Assembly: GCF_001682385.1 (NCBI RefSeq)
Contig: NZ_CP016210.1
Coordinates: 3,100,001-3,164,000, forward strand
Source of the DNA: Azoarcus olearius
GTDB taxonomy: Bacteria; Pseudomonadota; Gammaproteobacteria; Burkholderiales; Rhodocyclaceae
Length of the DNA: 64,000 bases
Direction of reading: 5' to 3'
The translations under genes and the position numbers were made by a program. This document shows positions 8,193 through 17,862 of the stretch, piece by piece (the first letter of the stretch is position 1; each line of letters starts with the position of its first letter). The notes under the pieces are model-generated. The model was given only the letters and a program-made list of their open reading frames with translations, was not told the origin of the DNA and made no database searches.

Positions 8193-9523
8193 AGCTCCTG
8201 CCCCGAAGCCTGTTCGCGCGCCTGATGCTGATCTGGCTGGTCGGCATCGCCGCGGTGCTGACCGTGAGCGTGCTGCTGTTCGTCGGCGAGCGCGACCGCG
8301 TGGGACGTGACGCGCTGTTCGAAGGCATCGCGCAGGAGATTGCCGCCGCGGTCGACGTGCTCGACCGCCTGGCGCCCGACGAGCGCGCGCGCTGGATCGA
8401 CGAATTCGGCCGCCGCCGCCTGCGCCCCAGCCTGCGCCCGCTTCCGGACGAGGCACGCAACCTGCCGGACGATCATCCGCTGCTGGTCGCGCTGCGCCAG
8501 GCCCTGCCGGGGCGCGCGGTCACGCTGCACGCCTTCCATCGCCACGAAGGCGGCCACGCGATCCTGCTCGCAGCCATCACGCTGGGTGACGGCACGCCGC
8601 TGACCGTGCGCCTGCCGGGCGTCGCGCCGGTGCCGCATCCGCCGCCTCCGCCACCCGGCAGACTGCTAGCGGCACTGAGCGCGTTGGTGGTCGGCATCAC
8701 CTTGCTCACCTGGCTTGCCGTGCGCCTTGCGACCCGGCCGCTGTCGCGCATGGCGGCCGCGGCGCGCGCGCTCGGCGAGGACCCCGACCGCGCGCCGATG
8801 GAAACCCGCGGGCCGACTGAAGTCGCCCAGGCCGCGGCGGCGTTCAACCAGATGCAGCAACGCATCCGCGAGCACGTGAGCGAGCGCACCCGCATCCTGG
8901 CCGCGATCTCGCACGATCTGCAAACCCCGATCACCCGGCTGCGCCTGCGCGCCGAAATGGTGGATGACGACACCCTGCGGGGGCGCATCCAGTCCGACCT
9001 GGATGCGATGCAGGCGCTGGTGAAGGAAGGACTGGCCTACGCCCGCAGCATGGACACCGACACGCCCGCTCAGCCGATCGACCTCAATGGCTTGCTCGCT
9101 GCGCTGCACGACGATGCGGCCGACCTCGGCTGGTCAGTGTCGGTCGAAGGCCACGCCGCCCGCCCCAGCCTTGGCCGCCCCACGGCCTTGCGGCGCGCGC
9201 TATGGAATCTGATCGAGAACGGGGTGAAGTTCGGCGAACGGGTCGAGCTGAGCCTGACGGAATATCCGGACCGCCATGAAATCCGCGTCCGCGACCACGG
9301 CCCCGGACTCGACGCCGCCGAGCTGGAGAAGGTGTTCGAACCCTTCTACCGTACCGAAGCCTCGCGCAATCGCGAAACCGGCGGCACCGGGCTGGGGCTG
9401 GCAATCGCGCGCAACCTGCTGCGCACTCAGCGCGGCGAGGTCGCGCTGCGCAACCTGCCGGGCGGCGGGCTGGAAGCGCGGGTGACGCTGCCGCGTGCCC
9501 CGACCCATGCGCGCCGGGCCTGA
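8189..9523 (+). CDS. EnvZ-like sensor histidine kinase
   Basis: A 444-residue membrane kinase starting with GTG, inside the regulator stop codon. TM1 is at about residues 9-31. A short periplasmic domain of about 125 residues follows, with a proline run before TM2 (about 159-181). Then come HAMP, a HisKA domain with H242 in A-A-I-S-H-D-L-Q-T-P-I-T-R-L, and a HATPase domain with N-box L-I-E-N-G-V-K-F and G-boxes D-H-G-P-G-L and G-T-G-L-G-L-A. It phosphorylates the upstream regulator. The ligand is unknown, but the divergent Spy-like protein suggests an envelope-stress signal. Confidence 0.92.
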   Translation: MKLLPRSLFARLMLIWLVGIAAVLTVSVLLFVGERDRVGRDALFEGIAQEIAAAVDVLDRLAPDERARWIDEFGRRRLRPSLRPLPDEARNLPDDHPLLVALRQALPGRAVTLHAFHRHEGGHAILLAAITLGDGTPLTVRLPGVAPVPHPPPPPPGRLLAALSALVVGITLLTWLAVRLATRPLSRMAAAARALGEDPDRAPMETRGPTEVAQAAAAFNQMQQRIREHVSERTRILAAISHDLQTPITRLRLRAEMVDDDTLRGRIQSDLDAMQALVKEGLAYARSMDTDTPAQPIDLNGLLAALHDDAADLGWSVSVEGHAARPSLGRPTALRRALWNLIENGVKFGERVELSLTEYPDRHEIRVRDHGPGLDAAELEKVFEPFYRTEASRNRETGGTGLGLAIARNLLRTQRGEVALRNLPGGGLEARVTLPRAPTHARRA

Positions 9524-9534
9524 AAATGATGAAG

Positions 9535-9563
9535 CCCGCACACGGCAAAACAGCCGTGGCGGG
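9535..9563. terminator. Hairpin after the kinase gene, possible weak terminator
   Basis: CCCGC-A-CACGGC pairs with GCCGTG-GCGGG across a 6-nt loop, giving 11 bp with one bulged A. It begins 12 bp after the kinase stop. There is no T-run on the plus strand, so termination efficiency is doubtful. Confidence 0.45.
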
Positions 9564-9572
9564 ACTTCGGTG

Positions 9573-9600
9573 TAAAAAGGCCCCCGGACAAGCCGGGGGC
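9573..9600 (-). terminator. Intrinsic terminator (minus strand) for the phasin gene
   Basis: On the minus strand GCCCCCGG, a 5-nt loop and CCGGGGGC are followed by CC and TTTTT. It lies 30 bp beyond the phasin stop codon. Confidence 0.85.
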
Positions 9601-9629
9601 AAGCGACAAAACCCGGCCCTCCCGCCGGG

Positions 9630-10163
9630 TCAAGCAGCCTTCTTCGACGCCTTCGCGCTCGCCACGATGGGCTGCAGCGCGTTGCTCGCGGCGGCGAACT
9701 GGTGTTCAGTCGCCTCGCGGGTGGTGCGAAGGATGTTCTCGTAAGCCTCGGTGACGCTGTTGAGCGCGGTCTTGACCTTGCCCACCACTTCGGCGGTGCC
9801 GGCCGGCCCCGTCCTGGCGACGTCGTCGAGCAGTTCGTTGACCTGCTGCGATACGCCATTGAGGCGCTCGGAATTGAGGCGGGCGATGTCCGCCTGCGCC
9901 TTCACATAGATGTCGCTGACGTTGCGAAGGTAGTCGGTCGCCTGCTCGATGCCCTGCACCGGGGTCTTGAACTGCCCGGAAAACTGCTCGAAGACGTCCT
10001 CGCCGAGCGGCTTGTAGCCGGCGGACAGGGAACGCAGCGTGGCGAAGTTGAGCGCCACGAAACGCTCGCTGGCATCAAGGCCGATATCGAAGGCCGACTT
10101 CAGGGCGTTGCCGTTCGCGTTGGCAGCGTCAGTCAGCTTTTGCAGCGAAAAATACGAACTCAT
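9630..10163 (-). CDS. Phasin family protein (polyhydroxyalkanoate granule-associated)
   Basis: 177 residues from the ATG ending at 10163, preceded by AGGAGGA. It begins with Met-Ser-Ser and continues as amphipathic helices: K-S-A-F-D-I-G-L-D-A-S-E-R-F-V-A-L-N, then A-T-D-Y-L-R-N-V-S-D-I-Y-V-K-A-Q. An Ala/Lys-rich tail (A-K-A-S-K-K-A-A) ends it. This is the Phasin_2 pattern. Phasins coat polyhydroxybutyrate granules and control their number and size, so the organism probably stores PHB. The gene stands alone, with its own terminator and no pha biosynthesis gene beside it. Confidence 0.9.
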   Translation of the reverse strand: MSSYFSLQKLTDAANANGNALKSAFDIGLDASERFVALNFATLRSLSAGYKPLGEDVFEQFSGQFKTPVQGIEQATDYLRNVSDIYVKAQADIARLNSERLNGVSQQVNELLDDVARTGPAGTAEVVGKVKTALNSVTEAYENILRTTREATEHQFAAASNALQPIVASAKASKKAA

Positions 10164-10688
10164 AAGACTTCCTCCTGGAAAGTTGATTGCATTCCTGCCA
10201 GTGGCAACAACACCCGCTTCGGCAAGGCGGCCATCTGCTGCATGCCGCCTTGTCGCCAATTCACCCTGCTTGCCGATCCATCGGGAACAGCCCCGGCAAC
10301 GGGAAGTCTGCACATCACTTTGCTCGCTCCTGGTAGCGCGTACCCGCTGTTCCACCGCAACCACCGCACCCCGCGTCCGCTACTCATGAACGAACGCCCG
10401 GGTGCGATGGCGTCTTGCGACTGGTGGCGCATCGGCGAGGGTGTCTCCCCCCATCACGCTTCCCGCTTGCAGCCCCTCCTCCCTGATGCGCATTCTCCTC
10501 ATCCGCCGGGGCACGGTCTGTCGGACTGGCGGCCGCCATGCGTCGGAACTCTCCGCTAATCGCGTAGGATTTTTCTGACAGGCGGCGGGGCGCAAGTGGT
10601 GTAAATATGCGGACCTGCGGTTGCGCGTTCGCGCGCGTCTGCGCCCCGAAGTCACGGGCGCCCGACTCAGCGACAGGAGAACATTGGC
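10164..10688. other. 525-bp gap without a recognisable gene
   Basis: The interval between the phasin start and the PAS kinase. It contains a perfect odd palindrome (TGCCA-G-TGGCA, 10196-10206) 33 bp upstream of the phasin start, and a spaced dyad GGCGGC-N12-GCCGCC. Open frames here resemble no protein I know and lack ribosome binding sites. It presumably carries the promoters of both divergent units. Confidence 0.5.
10196..10206. promoter_or_regulatory. Palindrome upstream of the phasin gene, possible operator
   Basis: TGCCA-G-TGGCA is a perfect 11-bp dyad close to where the phasin promoter should be. Phasin genes are often repressed by PhaR in PHA-producing betaproteobacteria. I cannot say from sequence alone that this is a PhaR site. 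Confidence 0.3.
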
Positions 10689-12752
10689 ATGGGCGAACAC
10701 CCGACAGGAAAGACGGCGTCCGCCCGCAGCGATGACGCCAGCGGCGGCTTGCAGACACAACTGGCTGCCTGTTACGACGCGCTGCGCGAGCACGAGGACG
10801 CCTTGCAGCGCGCGCGCCAGCAACACGCCGAAAGCGAGGCGCGCTTCGCCATGCTGGCGGACGCGGCGCCGGTGATGATCTGGATGACCGGGGCGGACTC
10901 GGAGTGCGTCTTCGTCAACCAGGCCTGGCAACGTTTCACCGGCCGCAGCGCGGACGAAGAGCGCGGCGGCAACTGGACGCAGAACCTGCATCCGGACGAC
11001 ACCGCGCGCTGCATCGCGGCCCACACAGCCGCCTTCGAGGCGCGCACCCCGTTCAGCATCGAATACCGCCTGCGCAGGGTGGACGGCGTGTACCGCTGGC
11101 TGCTCGATTCGGCCCAGCCGCGCTACGACGGCAAGGGCCGCTTCCTGGGTTTCGTCGGCTGCTGCGTCGACATCACCGAGCGCCGCGAAGCCGAGGACGG
11201 ACTGAGACTGAAAGCCCGCTACCAGCGCGCGCTGCTCGACAACTTTCCGTTTCTCGTCTGGCTGAAGGACACCGAAAGCCGCTTCCTGGCGGTCAATGCC
11301 GCCTTCACGCAAGCATTCGACATTGCCAGCCCGGACGACCTCATCAACGGCACCGACTTCGACATCGTGCCCCCGGCGCTCGCTGAAAGTTACCGCGCCG
11401 GCGACCGCAAGGTGCTGCGCGAGGGCCATCAGCTGAGCATCGAAGAGGAGATTCCGTACCACGGTGGCCGCCGCTGGTTCGAGACCTACAAGGCGCCGGT
11501 GTTCGACGACGACGGCCGCATCGTCGGCACCGTGGGCTTCGCACGCGACGTGACCGAGCGCAAGGACGCCGAAGGGGCGTTGCTGCGCTTGAAGGACACG
11601 CTGGAGGAACAGGTGGCGCTGCGCACCGCGGAAGCCGAAGCGCGCGCCCGCGCGCTGTGGGAATCCGAACGTTTCTCGCGCGCCACCATCGACGCCCTGC
11701 CCTGCGCCCTGTGCGTGCTGGACGGCAGCGGCGTCATCGTGGCGGTCAACAAGTCGTGGCGGGCGTTGGTGATCACCAACGGCGGCGACATCGAAACCAT
11801 GTGCGAAGGCGCCAGCTACCTCGCCGCCTGCCAGCCCGCCACGCGGATGAACGATGCCGCGCTGACGAACGCGACCATGGCGGTGCGCGGCATCCTCACC
11901 GGAGAACTCGACAGCTACGCATTCGAGTACGAAGGCCTGCTCGGCGAGGACCGGCGTTGGTTCAGCTTCGAAGTCAGCCCCTTCCCCGACCACGGGCCGG
12001 TCCGCCTGCTGGTCAAGCACGACGACATGACCGAGCGCCGCCACCTGCAGGAAGAGCAGGTGGAAACCGCGGCGCGCTTCAAGCGTCTGGCCGCCCACCT
12101 CGACATGGTGCGCGAGGAGCAAAGCACCAAGATCGCCCGCGAAGTGCATGACGAACTCGGCAGCACGCTGACGATGCTCAAGCTTGGCCTCGCCACGGTG
12201 GCCGACGACGAAACCACGCCCCCCAGGATCCGCAACAAGTTCGCCGGCATGCTGGAGCAGATCGATGCCGCGCTGCAGACGGTGAAGCGCATCTCGACCA
12301 GCCTGCGTCCGGCCACGCTGGACACGCTCGGCCTGATCGCGACCATCAGCTGGTACGCCCGCCAGTTCTCCAGCATGACCGGCATCGACGTCGCGCTGCA
12401 GATGCCCGAATACGTGCGGCTGACGCCGGCCGCCAACACCGCGGTGTTCCGCATCATCCAGGAAGGTCTCACCAACGTCGCCAAGCACGCCGGCGCCAAT
12501 CGGGTGGACCTGACCCTGCAGAAGCAGTCGGGACAGCTCGTCGTCCGCATCAGCGACAACGGCGTCGGCCTGACCTCCGACAGCCTCAGCAAGCGCAATT
12601 CCTTCGGCGTCATCGGCATGCACGAACGCGCCCAGCACCTCGGCGGGCGCCTCACGCTGAGCGGCGCGCCGCAAACCGGCACCCGGCTCACGCTGACCAT
12701 TCCGCTGGACGCGGGCGCCGCGCACAGCCCGGAGAAAACCCCATCATGGTGA
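10689..12752 (+). CDS. Cytosolic multi-PAS sensor histidine kinase, NarX/UhpB type
   Basis: A 687-residue kinase with no membrane segment. It has three PAS regions: about 48-170 (with PAC motif I-T-E-R-R-E-A-E), 175-300 (V-T-E-R-K-D-A-E), and a divergent one at about 320-450 preceded by a coiled-coil linker. A HisKA_3 domain follows, with H487 in R-E-V-H-D-E-L-G-S-T-L, and a HATPase domain with I-I-Q-E-G-L-T-N-V-A-K-H-A-G. GACAGGAGAACATTGGC supplies the ribosome binding site. It overlaps the NarL-type regulator by 7 bp, so the two form a pair. Multiple PAS domains suggest redox, oxygen or small-molecule sensing in the cytosol; the signal is unknown. Confidence 0.9.
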   Translation: MGEHPTGKTASARSDDASGGLQTQLAACYDALREHEDALQRARQQHAESEARFAMLADAAPVMIWMTGADSECVFVNQAWQRFTGRSADEERGGNWTQNLHPDDTARCIAAHTAAFEARTPFSIEYRLRRVDGVYRWLLDSAQPRYDGKGRFLGFVGCCVDITERREAEDGLRLKARYQRALLDNFPFLVWLKDTESRFLAVNAAFTQAFDIASPDDLINGTDFDIVPPALAESYRAGDRKVLREGHQLSIEEEIPYHGGRRWFETYKAPVFDDDGRIVGTVGFARDVTERKDAEGALLRLKDTLEEQVALRTAEAEARARALWESERFSRATIDALPCALCVLDGSGVIVAVNKSWRALVITNGGDIETMCEGASYLAACQPATRMNDAALTNATMAVRGILTGELDSYAFEYEGLLGEDRRWFSFEVSPFPDHGPVRLLVKHDDMTERRHLQEEQVETAARFKRLAAHLDMVREEQSTKIAREVHDELGSTLTMLKLGLATVADDETTPPRIRNKFAGMLEQIDAALQTVKRISTSLRPATLDTLGLIATISWYARQFSSMTGIDVALQMPEYVRLTPAANTAVFRIIQEGLTNVAKHAGANRVDLTLQKQSGQLVVRISDNGVGLTSDSLSKRNSFGVIGMHERAQHLGGRLTLSGAPQTGTRLTLTIPLDAGAAHSPEKTPSW

Positions 12753-13375
12753 AAGTGCTCATTGCCGACGATCACGCCGTCGTGCGCGGCGGGCTGCGCC
12801 AGTTCCTGTCCTCCACCGAAGAGTTCGACATCGTCGCCGAGGCCGCCAACGGCCAGACCGCGCTGGAACTGGTGCGCACCAGCGGGTGCGACGTCGTGCT
12901 GCTCGACATCACGCTGCCGGACCTGAACGGCCTGGAAGTGCTCAAACGCATCAAACGCAGCAAGCCCGACCTGCCGGTGCTGATCTTCAGCATGTTCTCG
13001 GAAGACGAGTTTGCGTTGCCGGCGCTGAACGCGGGCGCCTCCGGCTATCTCAACAAGGACAGTCCGCCGGCCCAGATCCTGGCCGCGCTGCACACCGTGG
13101 TGGCCGGTGCGCGCTACGTCAGCCCCTCGCTCGCCGAACGCCTGCTGGCCGGCACGATGTCGCCCGGCAAGCGGCTGCCGCACGAGAACCTGTCGCCGCG
13201 CGAAATGGCGGTGCTGCTGCTATTGAGCAAGGGCGTTCCGCTCACCCGCATCGGCGAGCAGCTCCACCTCAGCGTGAAGACCATCAGCACCTACCGCGCC
13301 CGCATCCTCGAAAAGCTGGACCTCGCGTCAAACGCCGAGATCACCCGCTACGTGCTGCAGCACAAGCTCGGCTGA
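12746..13375 (+). CDS. NarL/FixJ-type (LuxR-family) response regulator
   Basis: A 209-residue regulator. The receiver (1-120) has D8-D9, phosphoacceptor D54 in V-V-L-L-D-I-T-L-P, and K near 105 in Y-L-N-K-D-S. The LuxR helix-turn-helix at about 145-205 reads L-S-P-R-E-M-A-V-L and L-S-V-K-T-I-S-T-Y-R-A-R-I-L-E-K-L. It is translated from an ATG inside the kinase gene. Its last 35 bp overlap the 3' end of glpD on the other strand. Confidence 0.92.
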   Translation: MVKVLIADDHAVVRGGLRQFLSSTEEFDIVAEAANGQTALELVRTSGCDVVLLDITLPDLNGLEVLKRIKRSKPDLPVLIFSMFSEDEFALPALNAGASGYLNKDSPPAQILAALHTVVAGARYVSPSLAERLLAGTMSPGKRLPHENLSPREMAVLLLLSKGVPLTRIGEQLHLSVKTISTYRARILEKLDLASNAEITRYVLQHKLG

Positions 13376-14930
13376 GGGACGCGCCGTAGGCGCTGGCCAA
13401 CGCGTGAAATGCGTCGGTCTGCGCAGCCACCCAGCCCTCATCCCGGCCCAGTTCGGCGGCAAGTATCTGCGCCACCGCCGGCGCGGCGCACGCGGCCAGC
13501 GTCGCATCCAGGAACAAGGCGCGGTGGCGCCGCGCGAGCACGTCCTCCACGCCGCGCGCCCACTCCGCACGGGCGGCATGGCGGACCTCGGCTTCGGTCA
13601 GGTCCAGCCCTTCGACCAGCACTCGGCCCGCGCCCGGCAGTGATTCGAGCCCGCTCAGGTCGCTTCCATACGCATCCAGCCGATCCCCGCGCGGCGCCGC
13701 TGCCCCGTGCAGACGCAGGCTGGCGGTAGCGCACGGCCGCGCCGGCAAACCCGCCCACTCGATCGCCGCATCCACCGCGTCTGCCGCCATGCTGCGGTAC
13801 GTCGTCCACTTGCCGCCCAGCATGCTCACCAGCCCCTGCGCAGAGACCTCCACGACGTGCTCGCGCGACAGCTCGCCGCTGTTGCGCGCGGCGGCGCTTT
13901 CAAGCAAGGGGCGCAGGCCGGCGAACACGCTGAGCACGTCGGCACGCCCGGGGGGACGTTCGAGATAGCGCGCCGCGGTCGACAGGATGAAATCCACCTC
14001 CCCGGGCAGCGCCTCTGGTTCGAGCGGAAGGTCGGCCCGCGCGGTGTCGGTGGTGCCGAGCAGCAGCCGGTCCTGCCAGGGAATCATGAACAGCACGCGG
14101 CCATCCTCGGTGCGCGGCACCAGCAGCGCCTGCCGGCCAGGCAGGAAGGCGCGATCCACCACCAGATGCACGCCCTGGCTGGGACGCAGCGTGGCCGGTG
14201 CCGCGGGGTTGGCGAGCCGGCGCACCTGGTCGCTCCACACGCCGGTGGCGTTGATCACCACCCGCGCGCGCAGCGCAAAGGTTTCCGCGCGCTCCGTGTC
14301 GCGCACCACGGCGCCCCGGATCACGCCGTCCTCGATCAGCAAGCGTTCGAGCGCACAGTGGTTGAGCGGCACGCCGCCCAGATCGGCAAGGGTGCGCGCC
14401 AAGGCGAGCGCGAGGCGGGCGTCATCGAACTGCGCGTCCCAGTAGGCCACGCCGCCGCACAACCCGTCGGCTTTCACGCCGGGCAGCGCGGCGCGGGTTT
14501 CCGCCGCACCGAGCAGACGGCTGCGCCCGATGCCGCCGCGCCCGGCGAGCAGGTCGTAAAGGCCAAGACCGGCGCCCACGGTCGCCAGCTCCGACCAGCG
14601 CCGTGCCGGAACGACGAAGCGCAGCGGACGCACCAGATGCGGGGCGTTCTCCAGCAGCCGCGCACGTTCATGCAGCGCCTCGCGCACCAGCCCCAGCCTT
14701 CCCTGGGCGAGATAACGCACGCCGCCGTGAATGAGCTTGGTGGAGCGCGAACTCGTTCCCTGGGCGAAATCGCGCGCCTCGACCAGCGCAACCTGGTAGC
14801 CGCGCGCGGCCGCATCCACCGCGCACCCCAAGCCGCTTGCGCCGCCGCCGACCACGAGCACGTCCCAGACGGGGTCTGCGCGCAGCCGCGCCAGCAAGGC
14901 GGCGCGGGACTGCCCGGGTGGCCCGCTCAT
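13341..14930 (-). CDS. glpD: Glycerol-3-phosphate dehydrogenase, aerobic (GlpD)
   Basis: A 529-residue flavoprotein. The N-terminal FAD-binding fold has [14 protein letters not shown], followed by the GlpD signature [16 protein letters not shown]. The C-terminal domain carries L-G-G-K-W-T-T-Y-R. It oxidises sn-glycerol 3-phosphate to dihydroxyacetone phosphate at the inner membrane, passing electrons to quinone. Its ATG overlaps the glpK stop by 4 bp, so glpK and glpD are coupled. The extreme C-terminus overlaps the convergent NarL-type regulator gene by 35 bp. Confidence 0.95.
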   Translation of the reverse strand: MSGPPGQSRAALLARLRADPVWDVLVVGGGASGLGCAVDAAARGYQVALVEARDFAQGTSSRSTKLIHGGVRYLAQGRLGLVREALHERARLLENAPHLVRPLRFVVPARRWSELATVGAGLGLYDLLAGRGGIGRSRLLGAAETRAALPGVKADGLCGGVAYWDAQFDDARLALALARTLADLGGVPLNHCALERLLIEDGVIRGAVVRDTERAETFALRARVVINATGVWSDQVRRLANPAAPATLRPSQGVHLVVDRAFLPGRQALLVPRTEDGRVLFMIPWQDRLLLGTTDTARADLPLEPEALPGEVDFILSTAARYLERPPGRADVLSVFAGLRPLLESAAARNSGELSREHVVEVSAQGLVSMLGGKWTTYRSMAADAVDAAIEWAGLPARPCATASLRLHGAAAPRGDRLDAYGSDLSGLESLPGAGRVLVEGLDLTEAEVRHAARAEWARGVEDVLARRHRALFLDATLAACAAPAVAQILAAELGRDEGWVAAQTDAFHALASAYGASLSRACAAARSG

Positions 14931-16417
14931 GCAGCCCAGGCGCGGGAACGCGCGACTGCGTCTGCCCAGCGTGCGCGCACTGCCCCACGCTGGTCCTCGC
15001 TCCAGGCCGGCGTGAAGACGCGGTCGATCTGCCAGTGTGGCGCGAGCGCGTCGGTGTCCCGCCATACGCCGGCACCGATGCCCGCCAGACAGGCCGCGCC
15101 GAGCGCGGTGGTCTCGAGCATGCGCGGCCGCACGACCGCAACGCCCAGCACGTCGGCCTGCAACTGCATCAACAGGTTGTTGGCGGCGGCGCCGCCATCG
15201 ACCCGCAGCTCGTGCAAGGGGCCGGCGCCATCGGCCGTCATCGCGCGGACCAGGTCGTCGGTCTGCAGCGCAATCGCGTCCAGCGCGGCGCGTGCAATGT
15301 GGGCGGGGCCGCTGCCGCGGGTAAGGCCGAACAGCGCGCCGCGTGCCGCCGCATCCCAGTACGGTGCCCCCAGCCCGGTGAAAGCCGGCACCAGCACCAC
15401 GCCGCTGCTGTCGGGAACCCGCGCCGCCAGCGCCTCTACCTCGGCCGCTTCGCGGATGAGGCCAAGTCCGTCCCGCAGCCACTGCACGGTTGCCCCGCCC
15501 ATGAAGATGCTGCCCTCCAGCGCATAGGTGTGCGCGGCGCCCTGCGTCCAGCCAACGGTGGAAAGCAGGCGGTGGCTGGACTTCACCGGCGTCGCTCCCG
15601 TGTTCATCAGCAGGAAGCAGCCGGTGCCGTAGGTGTTCTTGGCCATGCCGGGCACAAAGCAGTGCTGGCCGAAGGTCGCCGCCTGCTGGTCGCCGGCGAT
15701 GCCGGCAATCGGCACTGCGGCGCCGAGCACGGCCGGATCGCTCTCGCCGCAGACGCCGATGCTGTCGACCAGACGCGGCAGGACCGCGCGCGGGATGTCG
15801 AACAGCGCGAGCAAGGCGTCGTCCCAGTCGCGCCGGTGGATGTCGAGCAACAGCGTGCGGGCGGCGTTGCCGTGGTCGGTGACGTGCAGCCGGCCCCCGC
15901 TGAGGTGCCACACCAGCCAGCTGTCGACCGTACCGAAGGCCAGCTCGCCGGCCTCGGCGCGCCGCCGCGCGTCAGGCACATGATCGAGCAGCCACGCAAG
16001 CTTGGTGGCGGAGAAATACGGGTCCAGCTCCAGCCCGGTGCGCTCGCGCAGCGCCTCGGACCAGACCCCGCGTGTGCGCAGTTCGGCGCACTTGGCGGCG
16101 GTGCGCCGGTCCTGCCACACGATGGCCGGCGCCAGCGCGCGACCGCTGGCGCGCTCCCACAGCACGGTGGTTTCGCGCTGGTTGGCGATGCCGATGGCGG
16201 CCAGCTGGCCCGCACGCAGCCCGGCATCCGCCAACGCATCGCGCGCGCAGTCGAACTGGCTGCGCAGGATTTCCGCCGGGTCGTGCTCCACCCAGCCGGG
16301 CTGCGGGAAGGACTGGGTGAAGTCGCGCCGGGCGACGCTGCGTACCCTGCCCGCAGCGTCGAAGACCATCGCGCGCGAACTCGTCGTGCCTTGGTCGAGG
16401 GCCAGCACGTAGCTCAT
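14927..16417 (-). CDS. glpK: Glycerol kinase
   Basis: A 496-residue FGGY-family sugar kinase. The start [16 protein letters not shown] is diagnostic, with G-W-V-E-H-D-P next and the FGGY signature around [25 protein letters not shown] lies in the C-terminal domain. GlpK phosphorylates glycerol with ATP to give glycerol 3-phosphate, the substrate of the coupled glpD product. No glpF or glpR gene is nearby. Confidence 0.96.
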   Translation of the reverse strand: MSYVLALDQGTTSSRAMVFDAAGRVRSVARRDFTQSFPQPGWVEHDPAEILRSQFDCARDALADAGLRAGQLAAIGIANQRETTVLWERASGRALAPAIVWQDRRTAAKCAELRTRGVWSEALRERTGLELDPYFSATKLAWLLDHVPDARRRAEAGELAFGTVDSWLVWHLSGGRLHVTDHGNAARTLLLDIHRRDWDDALLALFDIPRAVLPRLVDSIGVCGESDPAVLGAAVPIAGIAGDQQAATFGQHCFVPGMAKNTYGTGCFLLMNTGATPVKSSHRLLSTVGWTQGAAHTYALEGSIFMGGATVQWLRDGLGLIREAAEVEALAARVPDSSGVVLVPAFTGLGAPYWDAAARGALFGLTRGSGPAHIARAALDAIALQTDDLVRAMTADGAGPLHELRVDGGAAANNLLMQLQADVLGVAVVRPRMLETTALGAACLAGIGAGVWRDTDALAPHWQIDRVFTPAWSEDQRGAVRARWADAVARSRAWAA

Positions 16418-16563
16418 CTCCCGCCTCCCTGCATACGGTGTTCCGCCTAGCCTAGCCTCGGCCGCGCCCGGCTGTCATCCCCACGCCGTCCGCATCGTCC
16501 GGATTCGCTGCCGCACCCGCCCTGTGGTTCAATGCCGGGTTGCCCGCCGCCGCCCCTGCCGCC

Positions 16564-17409
16564 ATGCCCTCGTTGTGGATGATCGTCGCCAGTTTCCTGT
16601 TCGCCTGCATGGGTGTGTGCGTGAAGCTGGGCTCCGCCGACTTTTCCACCGCCGAATTGGTGTTCTATCGCGGCGCGATCGGCGTGGTGCTGATGGCCGC
16701 CGTCTCGCGCCTGCGCCCCACCCCGCTGGCCACCCCGTACTGGCGCCTGCAGCTGTCGCGCGGCATATCGGGATCGATCGCGCTGATGTGCTACTTCTTC
16801 GCACTCGGCATCCTGCCGCTCGCCACCGCGGTCACGCTGAGCTACACCTCGCCGATCTTCGTTGCCCTGCTGCTGGTGCTGTGGTTCGGCGAGCGCGTCC
16901 GCCGCAGTGCCTTCGCCGCGATCCTGATCGGCTTCGGCGGCATCGCCCTGCTGCTGCATCCCACGCTGGAACCCAGCCAGTGGAAAGGCGCCGTCGCCGG
17001 ACTGGCCGGCGGCCTGCTCGCCAGCCTCGCGTACTTGAGCGTGAGGGAACTCGGGCGCGCGGGCGAACCCGAGGTGAGAACCGTATTCTGGTTTTCCGTG
17101 ATCACCGCGGCACTCGCGCTGCCGTGGGCGCTGTTCGAAGGCATGCGCATGCCGGACGTGCACGGCGCCCTCGCGCTGCTTGGCATCGGGCTGTTTGGCG
17201 GCGCCGCGCAGCTGGCGATGACGCGCTCCTACCGCTACGGGCGCACGGTGGTTTCCGCCAACCTCAGCTACTCGACCGTGGTGTTCTCCAGCCTGTTCGG
17301 CGTGGCGCTGTGGGGCGAAATGCTGCCTGCCGAAGCCTGGGGCGCGATCGCGTTGATCGTGGCGAGCGGGGTCATGGTGTCCCTCGCCACCGCGCGCCGC
17401 CCGGGCTAG
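16564..17409 (+). CDS. EamA/DMT-family membrane transporter
   Basis: About 281 residues from the ATG at 16564; a TTG eight codons earlier is an alternative, and neither has a strong ribosome binding site. Ten hydrophobic segments form two EamA halves, for example M-I-V-A-S-F-L-F-A-C-M-G-V-C-V-K-L-G at the start and A-G-L-A-G-G-L-L-A-S-L-A-Y-L-S-V-R-E-L-G in the middle. The motif F-Y-R-G-A-I-G-V-V-L is typical. DMT proteins export metabolites or amino acids. The substrate here cannot be told. Confidence 0.88.
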   Translation: MPSLWMIVASFLFACMGVCVKLGSADFSTAELVFYRGAIGVVLMAAVSRLRPTPLATPYWRLQLSRGISGSIALMCYFFALGILPLATAVTLSYTSPIFVALLLVLWFGERVRRSAFAAILIGFGGIALLLHPTLEPSQWKGAVAGLAGGLLASLAYLSVRELGRAGEPEVRTVFWFSVITAALALPWALFEGMRMPDVHGALALLGIGLFGGAAQLAMTRSYRYGRTVVSANLSYSTVVFSSLFGVALWGEMLPAEAWGAIALIVASGVMVSLATARRPG

Positions 17410-17499
17410 CGTTCCGTCATCGCCACCGCCCTGCCCGCGTTGAGCGCACGAGGGGCGAGGACTATAGTTACGCCACACCTTAGCCAAGCGGAGGCAGCC

Positions 17500-17862
17500 A
17501 TGATCAGCACCGAACACAGCGACAGGCTCGTTGCGGTAAGCGTATTCGGCGAGTTCACCCTTGCGGACTACAAGGAGTTCGAGGAGTTGGTGAACTACAA
17601 GATCCGCTTCCAGGGACAGGTGGACCTGCTCTTCGACCTGCGCGAGATGGTGGGCTTCACGCTGGACGTGGCGTGGGAGGAGATCAAGTTTTCGCGCCAG
17701 CACGCGGACGACTTCCGCCGTATCGCAGTGTTGACCGACGACCAGTGGCTGACCTGGAGTGCGTGGGTCTCCCAGCTTTTCGTGGATGCCGAAGTCCAGG
17801 TGTTCGCTGACGAGAACGACGCCCGCCAGTGGCTGGCGGACGTCGCGGAGACCGCCCAGTGA
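17500..17862 (+). CDS. SpoIIAA-like (STAS-fold) small protein
   Basis: 120 residues from the ATG at 17500, which has GGAGG upstream; a longer in-frame start at 17440 lacks one. The pattern D-R-L-V-A-V-S-V-F-G-E-F-T-L-A-D-Y-K-E-F-E, then D-L-L-F-D-L-R-E-M-V-G-F-T-L-D-V-A-W-E and R-I-A-V-L-T-D-D-Q-W matches the SpoIIAA-like family (CRAL-TRIO/STAS-like fold). Function is unknown, possibly lipid or partner binding. It overlaps the sulfurtransferase start by 4 bp, so the two are co-translated. A TATAGT sequence at 17463-17468 may be its -10 box. Confidence 0.82.
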   Translation: MISTEHSDRLVAVSVFGEFTLADYKEFEELVNYKIRFQGQVDLLFDLREMVGFTLDVAWEEIKFSRQHADDFRRIAVLTDDQWLTWSAWVSQLFVDAEVQVFADENDARQWLADVAETAQ

